Position numbers and translations under genes: made by a program | The notes under the pieces: generated by a model | What the model was told of the DNA's origin: nothing | What the model saw: only the letters and a program-made list of their open reading frames with translations | The model's database searches: none | From: Sorghum bicolor | Taxonomy: Eukaryota > Streptophyta > Magnoliopsida > Poales > Poaceae | NCBI RefSeq assembly: GCF_000003195.3 | Contig: NC_012877.2 | Location: forward strand, 13,624,839-13,688,838 | Length of the DNA: 64,000 bases | Direction: 5' to 3' | Part shown: piece by piece, positions 33,312-44,980 of the stretch | How the letters are laid out: each line of letters starts with the position of its first letter | How positions within the stretch are numbered: position 1 is the stretch's first letter

Positions 33312-36124
33312 TGTAACACTCAAATTTTATTTCTTTTAAAATAGATGAATTTGAATTAATTAAGTAATTTTGATGGAGCATTTCAATATAGGAAAATAAT
33401 AAATTTTGGGAAATTAAAAATAAATATAAGTTTAGAATAATATTTTTGTTGCATACATGCTGGTGCATTTTATTGTGATGATTGTTAGGAAAACAAAATG
33501 TCTTTTGCTCAAGAATTTATTTGAAGAAAAAGAAATGCAATTGGAAAATGTGTTTGAAAAAGAAAATGGAAATTCTTTTCCTCCCCCTTCTCTTGGCCTT
33601 TCAGCCCAGCTCCACTCCACGCCCTCTCTTTCTCCCCTTCCTGGGCCGCGGCCCAGCTGGCTTCCCCCCTTCCTCTCCCTCTCTCACCCGCTGACAGGAC
33701 ACGCCCGCCTGTCAGCATCTTCCTCCTCCAACCGCCCGCTCCCTCCCTCTCTCCCGGTGCTGGAAACCGTAAGCCCCCCCGCTCTCACGATCTCCCACTC
33801 CTCTCCCCCCGCGCCTCGGCTTCAAGTGGAGAGCGTCTGCGCGCCCGAGCACTCCCCCTCCCCATTTCCCTCCTCTCCTCGCCTCCGCTCCTGCTTGCTG
33901 CGCGCAACGACCATCGCCGGAGCGCCACCGCGACCCTCCGCGCGAAATCCGTCGGACCGAGCTGTCTTTGCCCGCTTCGCGCTGTGGTGAGCATCGCCAT
34001 CTTCCCCGCTTCCTCTCGGTGCTCCTCTCGTATCTTTTCGTGGTCTCTAGCGCCGTAATCGCGTGCTCCGGCAGTTTGGCAATGGCGCTGCCGCGGGCCG
34101 TGGTGCGCGGGCCCTTCCCCGGCCGCGCAAGGTCCCAGGTTGGACTCGCCTTCGCCCTCTCTCTCTCTCTCTCCCGAAGCTTTTGGTTCGCGAAATGGTG
34201 TACCGTAGCGCCCGGACGATCAACTCCGGCGACCTCGCATCGCCGGCAATGGCGGCGCCGCCGTTCCCCTCCTCCCCTCCGGCGGCCATGCCTCCCCCTT
34301 CCTCTCTCTCATCACTTGCTTCTAATCCCAGTCGTTGAATTCTAATCCAAGGGCCCAGAGCTCCCGATACCCCTTCGGGGGCGATTTTGTTAAAGAGACC
34401 CCCATTTTCCCTCTATTTGCACCGCAGTACTCGGCCAGAGAGAATTCCAGGGTTTTCCAATTTATTTTAAATCGTTTAAACTTTGCAATAATCACATAAT
34501 TGCCACTGAGTTTGCAACTTTTTATTTTTAGGTCTAGGTTTAATTAATTAAATGGCTATAGAAAATCGCTGTAAATTCGTAACTTGATCGTTTTAGTTCC
34601 GATTTTCATGATCTTCGTATCTATGTGATCGTAGCAAAACGTAGGTTCTGTTTTAAACATTTTATTTTTTTATCTGTTGGTGTACTGTTCTAATTAAAGG
34701 ATTGTTTGTTGTATGATTGAACCTGGATGCGTGTTGTTGTGTGGCGCCGATCGAGCGCAGACGGTGACGTGACCGTGGGCGATCCGTTTTATTCCGAGGA
34801 ACAGCATAACTAGCAGCAGCTTCCCTTCACCGAAGGCAAGTATAACATGGGTTTCCCTTGTACACCTATTCACTTAATTAATTACGCATCTGCATGTGTC
34901 TAATTATGATAACCCTAAGGACATCCTAGCTACCTGACTATATGTTTATGACACCTATGGATAGATTGCATATGGGTAACTTTACTAGTGCTCTAATTAA
35001 TTGAGACTTCACTGTCCTTCTGACTTAGTAAATATGATGACAAATGATGGGAAAAGGGCTATGGTGCAATTGACTTCGGTCGGGTTGACCTAAACCCTCC
35101 ATAAGGACTTCTCTGTAAGCGATTATCCGGGACATACAGTGCAACTGTGATGGTTATATGGCTCTAACTTTAGCTCAGTAGTAGGATCTCATCTAGCTGG
35201 TTAGAGGTTACCCGAAAGGGCGCAAGAGGGGCTTGTCACTTTGGGTATAGAACTGCTTCTGTTCCTATGTGTATAGCTGTGATGGAAATGTGCCATAGGA
35301 AAGGGGGGTCCTCTATAACTCGCGACCCTAACTGGTTAGACGAGGCCTATGGAAGGCTTCATAGTGTTCCCTGCCCGCTCACTTTAGCAGTGGTAGTGGG
35401 TCTTGCAAACCCCCGGCGTATGGGTAGCACGACTTACGGGAAAAGTGCACACCTCTGTGCAGAGTTTGATCAAACTGGTATACTAGTCGTGCTCTCGGAC
35501 ATGAGCGGCCTTGGACCCTTACGGAATAGTTGGATGTGGATGGTTACGGGGAAATTGACTTATGAAAATATGACGCATTGATCGTGATGATTAATGTGGT
35601 TTAACCGTGATGGTGATGGTGTTAGCCGTGAAGGTTAACGGTGTTATTACCATGTACTCATGTAGGCTATTCGGAAGCTTAAGCAAAATTTATGATTAAA
35701 TAGCATTAAAACATTGACCAAGTAAAATGCTAAATGCAGTAGCCAGTGTCTGACCTTTTTAAGCCACATAAAATCCTATGTTATACTTGCAGAGTACGAG
35801 ATGTACTCACGCTTGTTTCGATATTCTTTTTGGACAAAAATTTCGGATGGGTAATAGATGACAGCTTCTATGAGGAATTCTCGAAGGACTTCTAGGTTGG
35901 CGAGCCACCAGTCGATCGTCCCTGTGCTGGAGCTACCAAGTTATAGCTAGATATGATTTTTATTTCCGCTTGTTGCCAGACTTTGATGTTCGTGGTTGTA
36001 AATATCGTTATGTAAGACACTTGTGATAATACTTCTGTAATTTGTCGACTTGTGTGCGCAACTATTCTTGGGACGCACATGAGGTTTATTGTACTCAAAT
36101 TTATCCTTAAATTTGGGTGTGACA
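33312..36124 (+). repeat. Element B 3' LTR
   Basis: 2813 bp, TGTAACACTC...GGGTGTGACA. A CT- and GC-rich island occupies about 33580-34400; ORFs in it (33457-33990, 33968-34345) show no family similarity and look like composition artefacts. The 3' half matches 7222-8584. No gene. Confidence 0.87.
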
Positions 36125-36963
36125 AAGCCTTTATCCATGTGCCACAAAGATTTGTGGAAGCTTGCTTTAGTTTTTCATAGATTCCAAAAGAAAGCTCATT
36201 TTGAATTCATCATTTCCCCCCTTTATCATCCATACCAAAATGGTCCTCAAGAATAACTGTTACTACATGAATCTCACACAAAGAGGGGTATTAGTAGCAA
36301 GGTTGTACATGTCAGGAGTATTTTACTATTGTTCCACTTAGGGGAACAAGGCTGTTTTTCACATGTAGTCCAAAAAACACAACATAGGCTCCACCTAAAA
36401 GTGCGCACAACTAATTGAATCACAGATGAGTAAAATCTAAGATCCCACACAAAAGTGTAGGAACAAATTCAAATATGAAATGCAATCCTACACATGGTAG
36501 CGTCTATAAGATGCATGATATGACACTCACATTACCTTGGCATGGGAAAGAGGAACTTGGGTAAAAGATACAAATCTATCCACTTGGCATTTACTTGAAA
36601 CAATATGATACACACCCATTCATAAATCCCTAGTAGTATGCTAAGTTTCCAAATTCCCTAAAACGTCATACAAATGTGTTGTGGACCACAACATTTTGAG
36701 TCTGATCCATGTTCTTGGTCACCTCTTTGGGCATGTTCTTGGTCACCTCTTCGGGCACCCAAATGTGCTTGGTCTACGCCCAATTCTTCCACCCAACCTT
36801 GTTGTTGGTAACCACCTTATCATTGCTCACATTGAGTATGTAGTACCAACCCCAGACTAAACGGACCCAACCAGCAGACAGACAATTCCTTCAGATGACA
36901 CAACAAATACATCACTCATAGTTCCATCTGATGTGACTTGAGCAGCACTATGGTACATAATAG
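36125..36963. other. Region between element B and the LRR gene (gene 3' side), with a degenerate copia gag-like fragment
   Basis: About 840 bp without an intact ORF. It should hold the 3' UTR of the minus-strand gene. At 36709-36756 a 24-bp unit is tandemly duplicated. Read on the minus strand, the segment around it contains TKHIWVPEEVTKNMPKEV, reminiscent of the WVPK motifs at the end of Sirevirus Gag. A decayed retrotransposon scrap is likely but weakly supported. Confidence 0.4.
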
Positions 36964-39900
36964 TCATGGGTCATCATCATATGGAGCACAAGTGCTCAAG
37001 TTTGGTGGGACTACTAGAATTGGCTTTCCATGCTTCTTGAATTCAAGGAATGCAGGAAAAATATTGCTTGATAAATGCATGTTGCCAGTCAGGTCAACTC
37101 GCTCCAAATAACCTAAAACAAGGAAAGACTAGTTATTAACCAATCTCTATCAGCTGGTGCCTATTTGTAGGGTTGAAAACAGGACAGATATTTCACGATA
37201 TCCGTCCATCTGAAAGGGATTCAAATACTAAATGAATAATCCGTATCTAAATCCGGACATTCAATATCTGTACCACATTTGAATCTGAATTCTTAAAGTC
37301 AGATATCAAATACATATGTGGGATGGGTATCAATATCTGAACATACCCTATCTGAGTCCATATCTAACTCTGAATATGAGGAAAAAAAAACAACGACCCA
37401 CACTCATATCCATACATGCCCATTTTTATCCGATCCATTTTCATCCTTACATGTATGGATTTGCCTAATGCAAAAGAAGTAAAGGTGAATTTGGTAAAGC
37501 ATTTATTTCTTACAAGTCCCTTGCTTCAAGGAGTTACAGATGACTTCCAATGATTCAGGTGGTAAAAGGTTCGCTGCTGCATTGACTGAGACAAGATTTG
37601 GTGCTCGCCCTATTAATCTGGAAACAAAATATGCTGCCCTGATCCCACCACGATTCTTACTGCAAAATATAGATAATGTCAGTGAAGAAACTGACATCAT
37701 TGTGAGGGGGCCGTGCTTGGTTCTACCTGATGTTGATGTGGGAAAGAGCCACTTCCGTTGGCAATGCTTCCTCAAGTATTTGGAAGCCTAATGTTCCCAA
37801 GCCAATATCCGTAGCATTTAAAGCCCTTACATGTGAACCCAAGAATTTGGCCAATGCAGCTGCCACAGAACTGAAAGCACATTTCAATTAATATGTGGAC
37901 ACAAGTTAATACAGCACAGCAGGACAAAATGCATGAAAAGAGATACAACTCACCTCCCTAAATGATTGTCTGCAATAGATAGCACATCAAGGGGTTGCTT
38001 CACAGTTGTGAGGCACTCCAGAAGCATAATCACACCAATACTGGACAACTCACAGTTCTCGACTGTTAATCTCAAAAGTGGATTTTCCTTTTGAATAGAC
38101 CATGAAATGAAAGGGATCATTGATCTGCAATTTAAGTGAAACTGATGAGTGCCTCAGTAAATCATCAATAAAGAGCTTGACTGAGCCACTTCATCACAAA
38201 TATTGAGAAGTACTGTGCTTATGCAAGAAAGTCAAAGGCAACTGAACACAGACATGAAAAAAAAATTGTACACCCTGTATTCATCATTGTAGTATACTGA
38301 TGGATATTCTATTATGTCAGATAGTACCTGATACCTTCATCCATGATTGGATTGCCACTTATATCTAAATCTCTTAAATTAGGCATTTTTATTAGAATTT
38401 TGTGAAGATCTACAACATCATCCTTTTGCAAATTATTTTCCCTGGAATGGTAAGAATCAAGAAATGTGAAACACACAATTAGGCCATCAGAAATTCTGAA
38501 AATAACCTGCTACATAAGTTTCTGGAACAGCTAGATTATGGTAGGTACAAAGTAATACCTCAGGTTAAGAATGGACAGGGAGTTCATAAAAATATCTGAT
38601 CTCAGCGCTAATGAGTTTGTAGAACTTTTGTTCAGTTTTGAAAGCCAGCCAGCAATCTACAAGAAACAACCAATTTAACGGGTAGAAAATAAGTAAAAGG
38701 AAATAAAGAATAGATTTTCTTCATGTCAACCCACATTGTTTTCTGATATCTCAAGCGTGTGTAAATCACATGACGACTCAAGAAGAGTGTGAATAATCAT
38801 CTGAGCTAATGATGACTGCATCTTAGTATCATTAAGTGACAGCAGATGCAACGACCTGAACAATTGTAAGGATTGAACAGTGTTTGAAAATTTCACATTG
38901 AAATGGACTATCAAGTATCAATATAACAAATCCATATAAGTAAAACTACTCAGAAACACATAAATGGTCAATACCCCATGATTAATACTAATGGGAAGCT
39001 GCTGTAGAAGTATAACAAATAAACTAAAAATAAGGTTCATTTGTTGGTCAATCAATAATATTTCAATTATGAATATTGAATGGCATGCAGCTTACTTGCC
39101 AGATGACAAAAAATTTAACAGACCAGAAGAGATGGTCAGAGGCTTGGTTTCACAGATTTGTGACGATTTAATGCTAAATCGTTGGATTCCATGGCTAGAT
39201 CCCTCCTGGCACAAACTCCTGCAAATTTTATCCATGATGGTAGGATAAAGCTGACAATGGATGAATTCAAGAGAAAGCAGTGTCTCTGCATGCCAGCTCA
39301 GAAGCAAACATGCACCATTAACCTGTCAATGAAAATTCAGAAGAAACTTCAAACCCCAATGTTGCTGACCTACTTTCATGCCACTGAAAAGAGCAGTACA
39401 ACACAAGGACAACTCGAGCTCATGCAGAATGGTTGTACCGATACAAGTTGATGACTAATAATATCAGCTTGTTTTAATATTCAAACCTAAATAGAACATG
39501 CAAAAATAAAACTGGGAAATTATTATTTCTTTCATAGAGTTGAAGAAAAACTGTGCACATGCAAAACTAAAATTGTGAGCATATCAAGCTTTCAGCTTAT
39601 TCCAGGAAATGATCATCATGATCTATATTGTTGTTTATGCAACAGTAAAGGTACTATCAGAGGCTTAAGATTACCTCTGGATCTGATATAATTCTTATGA
39701 ACATTAATCTTTCCAGCTTGCATTGTTGCAACAAGTCCTGAGAGACAAAGGATACCCAGCAGTCAACGTGCAATCATATGAAGATCATAAAAAGGATTAA
39801 CCATACTGCAATAGATATGTAATGACATGGATAATAATGTATCCTGGAACCATGTAATTACACAGATGATATAGATACTCCCATTTGACAAAATGAGAAC

Positions 39901-42058
39901 AAAGATGCATACCCAAGAGCACAAGTAACACAACAAACTCACAACATCAGCAATATAAAAGAAAATAGAGTATAAATGCAAAGAAGTCTAAGCTACTATA
40001 CAGTAGATCAGCAGTTTAGCACTTACAGAAGTTTCTGCATTGCAAAGAACACCTTGCAGTCTCAAGCACCTGAAAAATAAGGGGCAACATTGATACTGAA
40101 GAACTACAAGAAAATAACAAACAACCAAACAAGCATGTCTAACATAGATTCTTGTTCCATCAGCTCTGTAGGACAGAAAATAGCATAACCAAATTATCAT
40201 ATATCACAGGGCCCTCAATCATGTCATGTGTATTTTTAATTAATAGAATATTCATAATTGGCAAGTGTTGCTGAAAAGATAAAAAAATGTTAATCAAAAA
40301 AGAAATGCATATGTACGACAATCATCGTATGCTGGCACCTCACATAGCAACCAAATTTGCTGCATTGATATTCTAGTCTTGAATGATGTTGAGATGTGTC
40401 GATGCTCTGGTAGATGGAATTCATGATTTTAGCTGCTCAATCATGAACAAAAACAGAAAGGTTATTGCAGCAGTAAACGGGCTATCACATTTTTTTAGGT
40501 AAAGATAATTTCTAGTAACTAATGTCAGTTCTGCCAATACTATACAAAATTATAAACAGTGGTCACTTCAACAGTACTCCCTCTGTCCTGCTATAGAAGG
40601 TGCAACTCCTTCCACACAGAGACCAAGAACAACTTTTACTCCATCTAATAACTAAATTACCATGTGTTGATGGTTGTGCCGCTGTTCTTTTTAATCATGC
40701 ATTTAGCTTGGTGATCTCTCATCCAGGCAGATATGGCCAATCAAACGGTCACTCTGCAGTCCAGCAGCATGCAAAGACCACAGCATGGTAGAAGGAGCAA
40801 TAATTGGCGCATGTTTGCATGCCCATAAAAAAGGAGAGTAAGTGAACCACGCCCTCTGTTGCGGAACGCATGAAAAAACGGTGATGCCTTCTATACAAGG
40901 ATGGCGGGAGTAAATGGGTATCACATTGTTAGCTAAAGATATTTTTAAAATAATTCAGTTTACATTATAAAACTAAGAGGGAAATTACTCAGTTAACCAA
41001 GCAATGTTAAGTTGGTAACAAATGAATGACAATACGGTAGACATGTCATGAAAGAAAACAGGATACTAACCTGATATACTCAGCTCACCAATATTCCCAC
41101 AAAAAGAAGGAAGAAAGGCACTCTCTGCAGCTTCATCCAAGCACCTGTGGAGGGAAACAAAAAGGATTGATAATTTGTGTTTAAGGGGTTAAAGAATTTC
41201 ATTCATAAAACTCAATCACAAATCACTGATAGCATACTCTTGTAAATGCTTTTCCCAATACTTTTGCTGCCAGTCCACAGTGCCCAAGTTATTATGCCCA
41301 GCGTTATCAAGGGGCCAGCGAAGTTTGAACAACAATTGCCAAGTGGTGCTGAAGTCTTCACACCTGAGAGCAGTATCATATATGTCAGGTCAAATATTGA
41401 AACAAATGCCGGTGCTGCCGATTCTTGTCTTCAACCCAATGCATTGCAGTACTGTTAACACGGTACGATGAAAACACGTTTTTCTTGCATAAATACGTGT
41501 AAAACCTTGAACGTTTCATGCCACGTCTGTCTCCATCTTGCAATCCAAGTCCAGAAGTAGTTTTAGCAGAAGAACAGCACCTGGAACGAGAAATTATGAG
41601 CATAACATTTAGCTCTTCCTTTATGAAGATGCACGATTTTCTCAGAGGAAGATGTGGAAATTGGAATAGCAATAGAAGGTAAACGGGCACAGGAATGGGC
41701 GTCCTGTTGATGTGTACGAATTGGTAGAGAAATGGAGAGGGGTAGGCTACCGGGCATGGGCAGCGTGATGGAGGGACTCGAGTGCAACAGGCGGGAGCCG
41801 GGACGCCAGCCGATGGAGAAGCTCCCAGGGAAGCCCCTCCGCCACCTCCTCCGGGTGCAGGCGGTCCTCGTCTGCCTCCCCTCCGTCATCTTCCGAGAAC
41901 CCGCCGAGACCATCGCCGCCGCCGCACCCTCCTGGCCAACCAGTTCGGCCCACGCCTCCGCCTGCGCGGGCGTTGTCGCTGATGAGACGAGCAGCGACCG
42001 CGTCCAGGCACAGCGAAAGCAAGCTTGGTGCCGGAGCCTTCTTGGAGAGCTCCTCCAT
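36964..42058 (-). CDS. Leucine-rich-repeat (RNI-like superfamily) protein gene, 13 exons, 583 aa
   Basis: The exons were worked out by hand from GT-AG borders and phase (minus strand): 42058-41751, 41144-41071, 40432-40339, 40069-40027, 39737-39675, 39322-39096, 38855-38735, 38656-38559, 38441-38328, 38124-37954, 37870-37727, 37659-37514, 37112-36964. Together they give 1752 nt with no stop until TGA at 36964. Residues 1-100 begin MEELSKKAP and contain a Gly-rich, poorly ordered stretch and LPWELLHRLASRLPP, an F-box-like helix. From about residue 130 to the end there are ribonuclease-inhibitor-type repeats (LHLLSLNDTKM, LHTLEISENN, LRDLDISGNPI, LDVLSIADNHLG, LERVDLTGN). Such proteins are usually binding scaffolds; no enzymatic motif is seen. 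The exon structure looks intact, so I take it as a functional host gene. Specific role unknown. Confidence 0.87.
40577..40910. mobile_element. Stowaway-like MITE in intron 2 of the LRR gene
   Basis: The left end CTCCCTCTGTCC and the right end, complement CTCCCGCCATCC, continue as an imperfect inverted repeat (CTATAGAAGG / complement GTATAGAAGG). TA flanks both ends (40575-40576 and 40911-40912), the Tc1/mariner target duplication. It does not touch the splice sites of the 638-bp intron. Confidence 0.7.
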
Positions 42059-42228
42059 GGGCACACCCCCGCCTCTCTCTCTCCTTGTCGGTCGCCGCCG
42101 ACCGCCGCGTCGCGTACTCGCGTAGTCGCGTTGGCTAGAATTTTCTGACGCAAGGGCAGCGGCTTACTAGACGGGCCAGGGCCCACGAGAGTGGCCTTGC
42201 TTTGGCCCATTTCTCATATGGGTTTCTT
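42059..42228 (-). promoter_or_regulatory. Presumed 5' UTR / proximal promoter of the LRR gene
   Basis: 170 bp separate the start codon from the MITE. They contain a CT-rich stretch (CTCTCTCTCTCC, 42073-42084 as + strand) typical of grass leaders. No clear TATA box was found, so the core promoter could extend into or beyond the MITE. Confidence 0.4.
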
Positions 42229-42465
42229 GGGCCTTGTTTATTTCACCCCAAAATCTAAAAAGTTTTCAAGATTCTCTATCATATCAAATCTTGCAGCACA
42301 TGCATGAAACATTAAATATAGACGAAAATAAAAACTAATCATACTGTTTGTGAGACGAATCTTTTGACCCTATTTAATCTATAATTGAATAATATTTACC
42401 ACAAACAAACGAAAATGCTATAGTAACAAAATCTAAATTTTTTTTACATCTAAACAGGGCCTTGG
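42229..42465. mobile_element. MITE with GCC(T/C)TGTTTA inverted ends, upstream of the LRR gene
   Basis: The ends GCCTTGTTTA (42231) and TAAACAGGGC (42451-42460) are inverted repeats, flanked by CTTGG on both sides. The interior phrases 'CATGCATGAAACATTAAATATAGACG' (26 nt at 42300-42325) and 'GAGACGAATC' are characteristic of a very common grass MITE family. A second, internally deleted and inverted copy is at 43213-43352. Confidence 0.65.
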
Positions 42466-43176
42466 TAGGCCGCCAAAACCTGTTTGGATCGTAGACTCAT
42501 CCATGCTAGTGTTGGCAATGGGTAAATCTCCATCGGGTATGAACTTCCCAGACCCATCCCCGTGACAACAATATGACACCACGAGTATCCCCATATAGAG
42601 TGATGGGTGGGGGAATTTCCCCAGACCCTTACCCGGGTGGGTAAATTAGACCCAGCGGGTCACCCATACCCGCCAAACATCAACAATTCACAAGCACCAG
42701 TCACGTAGTAGCAATTCACAAGCATCATCACATAGCCATTCACAAGCATCGTCACATAGCCACCTCACCATATACCTAGCAAATAGCAACATAATAATTT
42801 CTGCTGCAACCACTAGTCACAACACCATAATAGTTCATTGTCCATACAAATCACGTAGTAGAGAGTAGTACTTTGCTAGCACTACATAGGGTTTCTGTGT
42901 ATGGACTGCCGGTGGACTAATGGCTGGTGGGCTTCTTTAGTTTTGGGCTGGGTATTTTTCACCCATGGGTAAATGGGTATGGGGACTACTAGAACGTCCC
43001 TAAACCCGCGTACCCAATGGGTGAAGGGTTTGCTCCGTTTGTGTACTCATGGGTACTGGTTTCACCCATCGGGTCGCGGGTCATGGGCCCCCATTGACAT
43101 CTTTAATCCATGCGTCATCGTCCTTGGTAGGCCGCCAGAACCTGTTTGGATCGTAGACTCATCCATGTGTCATCGT
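42460..43176. repeat. 55-bp tandem duplication split by a hAT-type insertion
   Basis: CCTTGGTAGGCCGCC...ACTCATCCATGC (42460-42506) recurs at 43122-43168, also followed by GTCATCGT. When 42507-43113 is removed, the two units lie head to tail with a period of about 55 bp. Confidence 0.7.
42507..43105. mobile_element. Non-autonomous hAT-type element (599 bp) with 8-bp target duplication
   Basis: A perfect 8-bp direct repeat ATCCATGC (42499-42506 and 43106-43113) flanks the ends TAGTGTTGGCAATGGG and, inverted, TAAAGATGTCAATGGG (12 of 16 matching). TA..G.TG.CAATGGG ends with 8-bp duplications are typical of hAT elements. No transposase. The interior repeats GGGT/ACCC-rich phrases. Confidence 0.75.
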
Positions 43177-43212
43177 CTCTACTATAATGATGGATCAATC
43201 AAATTTATATAA

Positions 43213-43352
43213 GACTTTGTTTAGATGTGAATTTTTTTTTGATTTTAACACTGTAGCACTTATATATATATATATAATGCTTCATGCATGTGTCACAAGA
43301 TTCGACTTAACGGAGAATCTTGAAAAGTTTTTGGTTTTTGGGGTGAACACTA
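43213..43352. mobile_element. Internally deleted, inverted copy of the 42229 MITE
   Basis: CTTTGTTTAGATGTG at 43214 and CATGCATGTGTCACAAGATTC...GAATCTTGAAAAG...GGGGTGAAC match the reverse complement of 42229-42465. The middle is replaced by a TATATATA run. Confidence 0.6.
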
Positions 43353-43418
43353 AAAAAAATGTCCTCGCTGAGAGCATTTAAACTTTGTGTACCCAGAAAA
43401 ATGCACCCAAAAAATTAT

Positions 43419-43715
43419 GAATTCTTTTATTTCTAACCTTTTTTATAAACTATTTTTGATTTTGACACAGAAACTTTTTTTTCGAAATCTAACTCTTTTG
43501 GTCGCGCCACCATGCATGGTGCGGCATTCTAACACTGCCGCGTCATACATGGTGGCGCGGCAGAGCCGCTGACGTGGCACGCCACCAGTCGTGCATGGCT
43601 GACGTGGCAGGTCTTGTCGCGCCATAGGTGATGGCGCGGCGGTGCCGTGCCATAGACCACGACACGGGGAAAGCGAGCCTCCGCCTGCATGTTAGAGTGT
43701 GTTTATGTGGAAACA
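43419..43715. repeat. Left inverted repeat arm of the fold-back-like element
   Basis: An AT-rich outer 90 bp followed by a GC-rich part of small palindromic GGCGCGGC / GCCGCGCC-like words. It pairs with 62887-63120. Confidence 0.6.
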
Positions 43716-44648
43716 ATTTTGATTTGATTTATAGAAAATACATGTGATATTTCTAATTTCAAATAGATTTATTAAAAAACTAGAATTAAATATCTATTTA
43801 ATAATACCAATTTTGTATTAAAATTATTAATATTTTTAATATATATTTAGTTAAAGTTATTTTTCAAGGAGTCAAAAATAAATATTTTAAGAGGAGTAGC
43901 AGGTAAACAACACGGTAGGTGCAGCAGCAGCGCAGTCTCGGCATGCGGTCACAGGCTGTCTGGGGAGCAGTAGTACTCCGTCCGTTTTAAAATAATTATC
44001 GTTTGTGTTTTCTAAAAAATAATTTTAATAAAATATATATTAAAATTATCAATAGTTATAGTATATAATTAATATTATTAGAAAAGTTTTTAAAACTAAT
44101 TATTTAATAAATTTATTTAAATATAAAATATTGTATATATTTTTTAAAAATTAAATTAAATTTATAACACGAAAATCAAATACAACAAATAAATTAGCAC
44201 AGGTGCAGCACATGCAGCACACAGCCACATGCGGCAGCACGCGGGCAGCAGGTGCAGCAGCAGCTGCTAGTGTGTTGTGGACTTGTGGTGGTAATACTTG
44301 GTTTTTAAATAGCTGTTGTTTTTACCTCTTAAAAAATAACTTTAACTAGATATATATTAAAACTATTAATAATTACAATATAAAATTAGTATTATTTAAT
44401 AGATATTTAATTCTAGTTTTGATATAAATTTATTTAAAATTAAAAATATTATATATATTTTTTATAAATCAAATCCAAATTATTTACACATAAAATATGA
44501 CGAACAATCTATAGACCCTAACACGCCCTACACGGTGCGGGCACAAGTGCAGCTCTGCACGCTATGTTGCTGCTACTTCCTTCGTTTCTAAATATATATA
44601 TATATATCTCGTTTTCGCTTCTCAAACAATAACTTTAACTAAATATAA

Positions 44649-44716
<68 letters not shown>

Positions 44717-44980
44717 AAAATTAAATTTAATATTATTAGATAGATATTTAATTCTAGTTTTAATATAATTTTATTTGAAATTAGAAATATTATAAGTATT
44801 TTTTATATATCAAATTATAGTTGTTTGCACACAAAACTTACGACCACCCTAACACACCCTACCATGCGTGACACAGCCTGGGCACAGGTGGAGCACAGTA
44901 CATCGGCTATTCTACTGTGCTATGTTGCTATTTCCTTGGTTCATAAATGTCTGTTGCTTTTGCATATAAAACCTGATGAC
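43716..44980. repeat. AT-rich diverged repeats of about 300 bp, first unit inverted
   Basis: Units at about 43975-44210, 44297-44575 and 44590-44934 run in direct order. Each begins near a CTTCnTTCGTTTCTAAATA-like word, passes through AATAACTTTAACTAnATATA and AGATATTTAATTCTAGTTTT, and ends in a GC-rich CCCTAACACnCCCTAC spacer. The block at about 43720-43895 is the same unit inverted. No coding capacity. Confidence 0.6.
44650..44714. repeat. TAA microsatellite
   Basis: About 65 bp of uninterrupted (TAA)n. It recurs at 53136-53194 in the duplicated block with a slightly different length. Confidence 0.9.

Larger units (their letters stand above)
7222..36124 (+). mobile_element. Element B: Tekay/Del-like chromovirus (Ty3/gypsy), degenerate, hosting elements A and C
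   Basis: In order: 5' LTR remnant (7222-8584), PBS, extra ORF (8777-9682), gag (10363-11330), inserted element C (11332-29757), gag tail with zinc knuckle and protease, reverse transcriptase, RNase H, integrase, chromodomain (to 33265), polypurine tract, and 3' LTR (33312-36124). Domain order PR-RT-RH-INT-chromodomain with a tRNA-iMet PBS and long LTRs fits the Tekay/Del chromovirus lineage. Many stops and frameshifts show that it is no longer autonomous. The left end and target duplication lie outside the window; the right flank begins AAGCC. Confidence 0.88.

Noticed and set aside
33457..34345. ORFs of 177 and 125 codons
   Set aside because: They lie in the GC/CT-rich island of element B's 3' LTR; Ser/Pro-rich composition with no motif.
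37113..37513. Possible coding content in intron 12 of the LRR gene
   Set aside because: The repetitive ATCCGTATCTAAATCCGGAC-like stretch is low complexity, and splicing of exons 12 and 13 is in frame without it.
41732..42148. 138-codon + strand ORF
   Set aside because: It is the antisense of exon 1 of the minus-strand LRR gene, whose exons splice in frame with LRR content.
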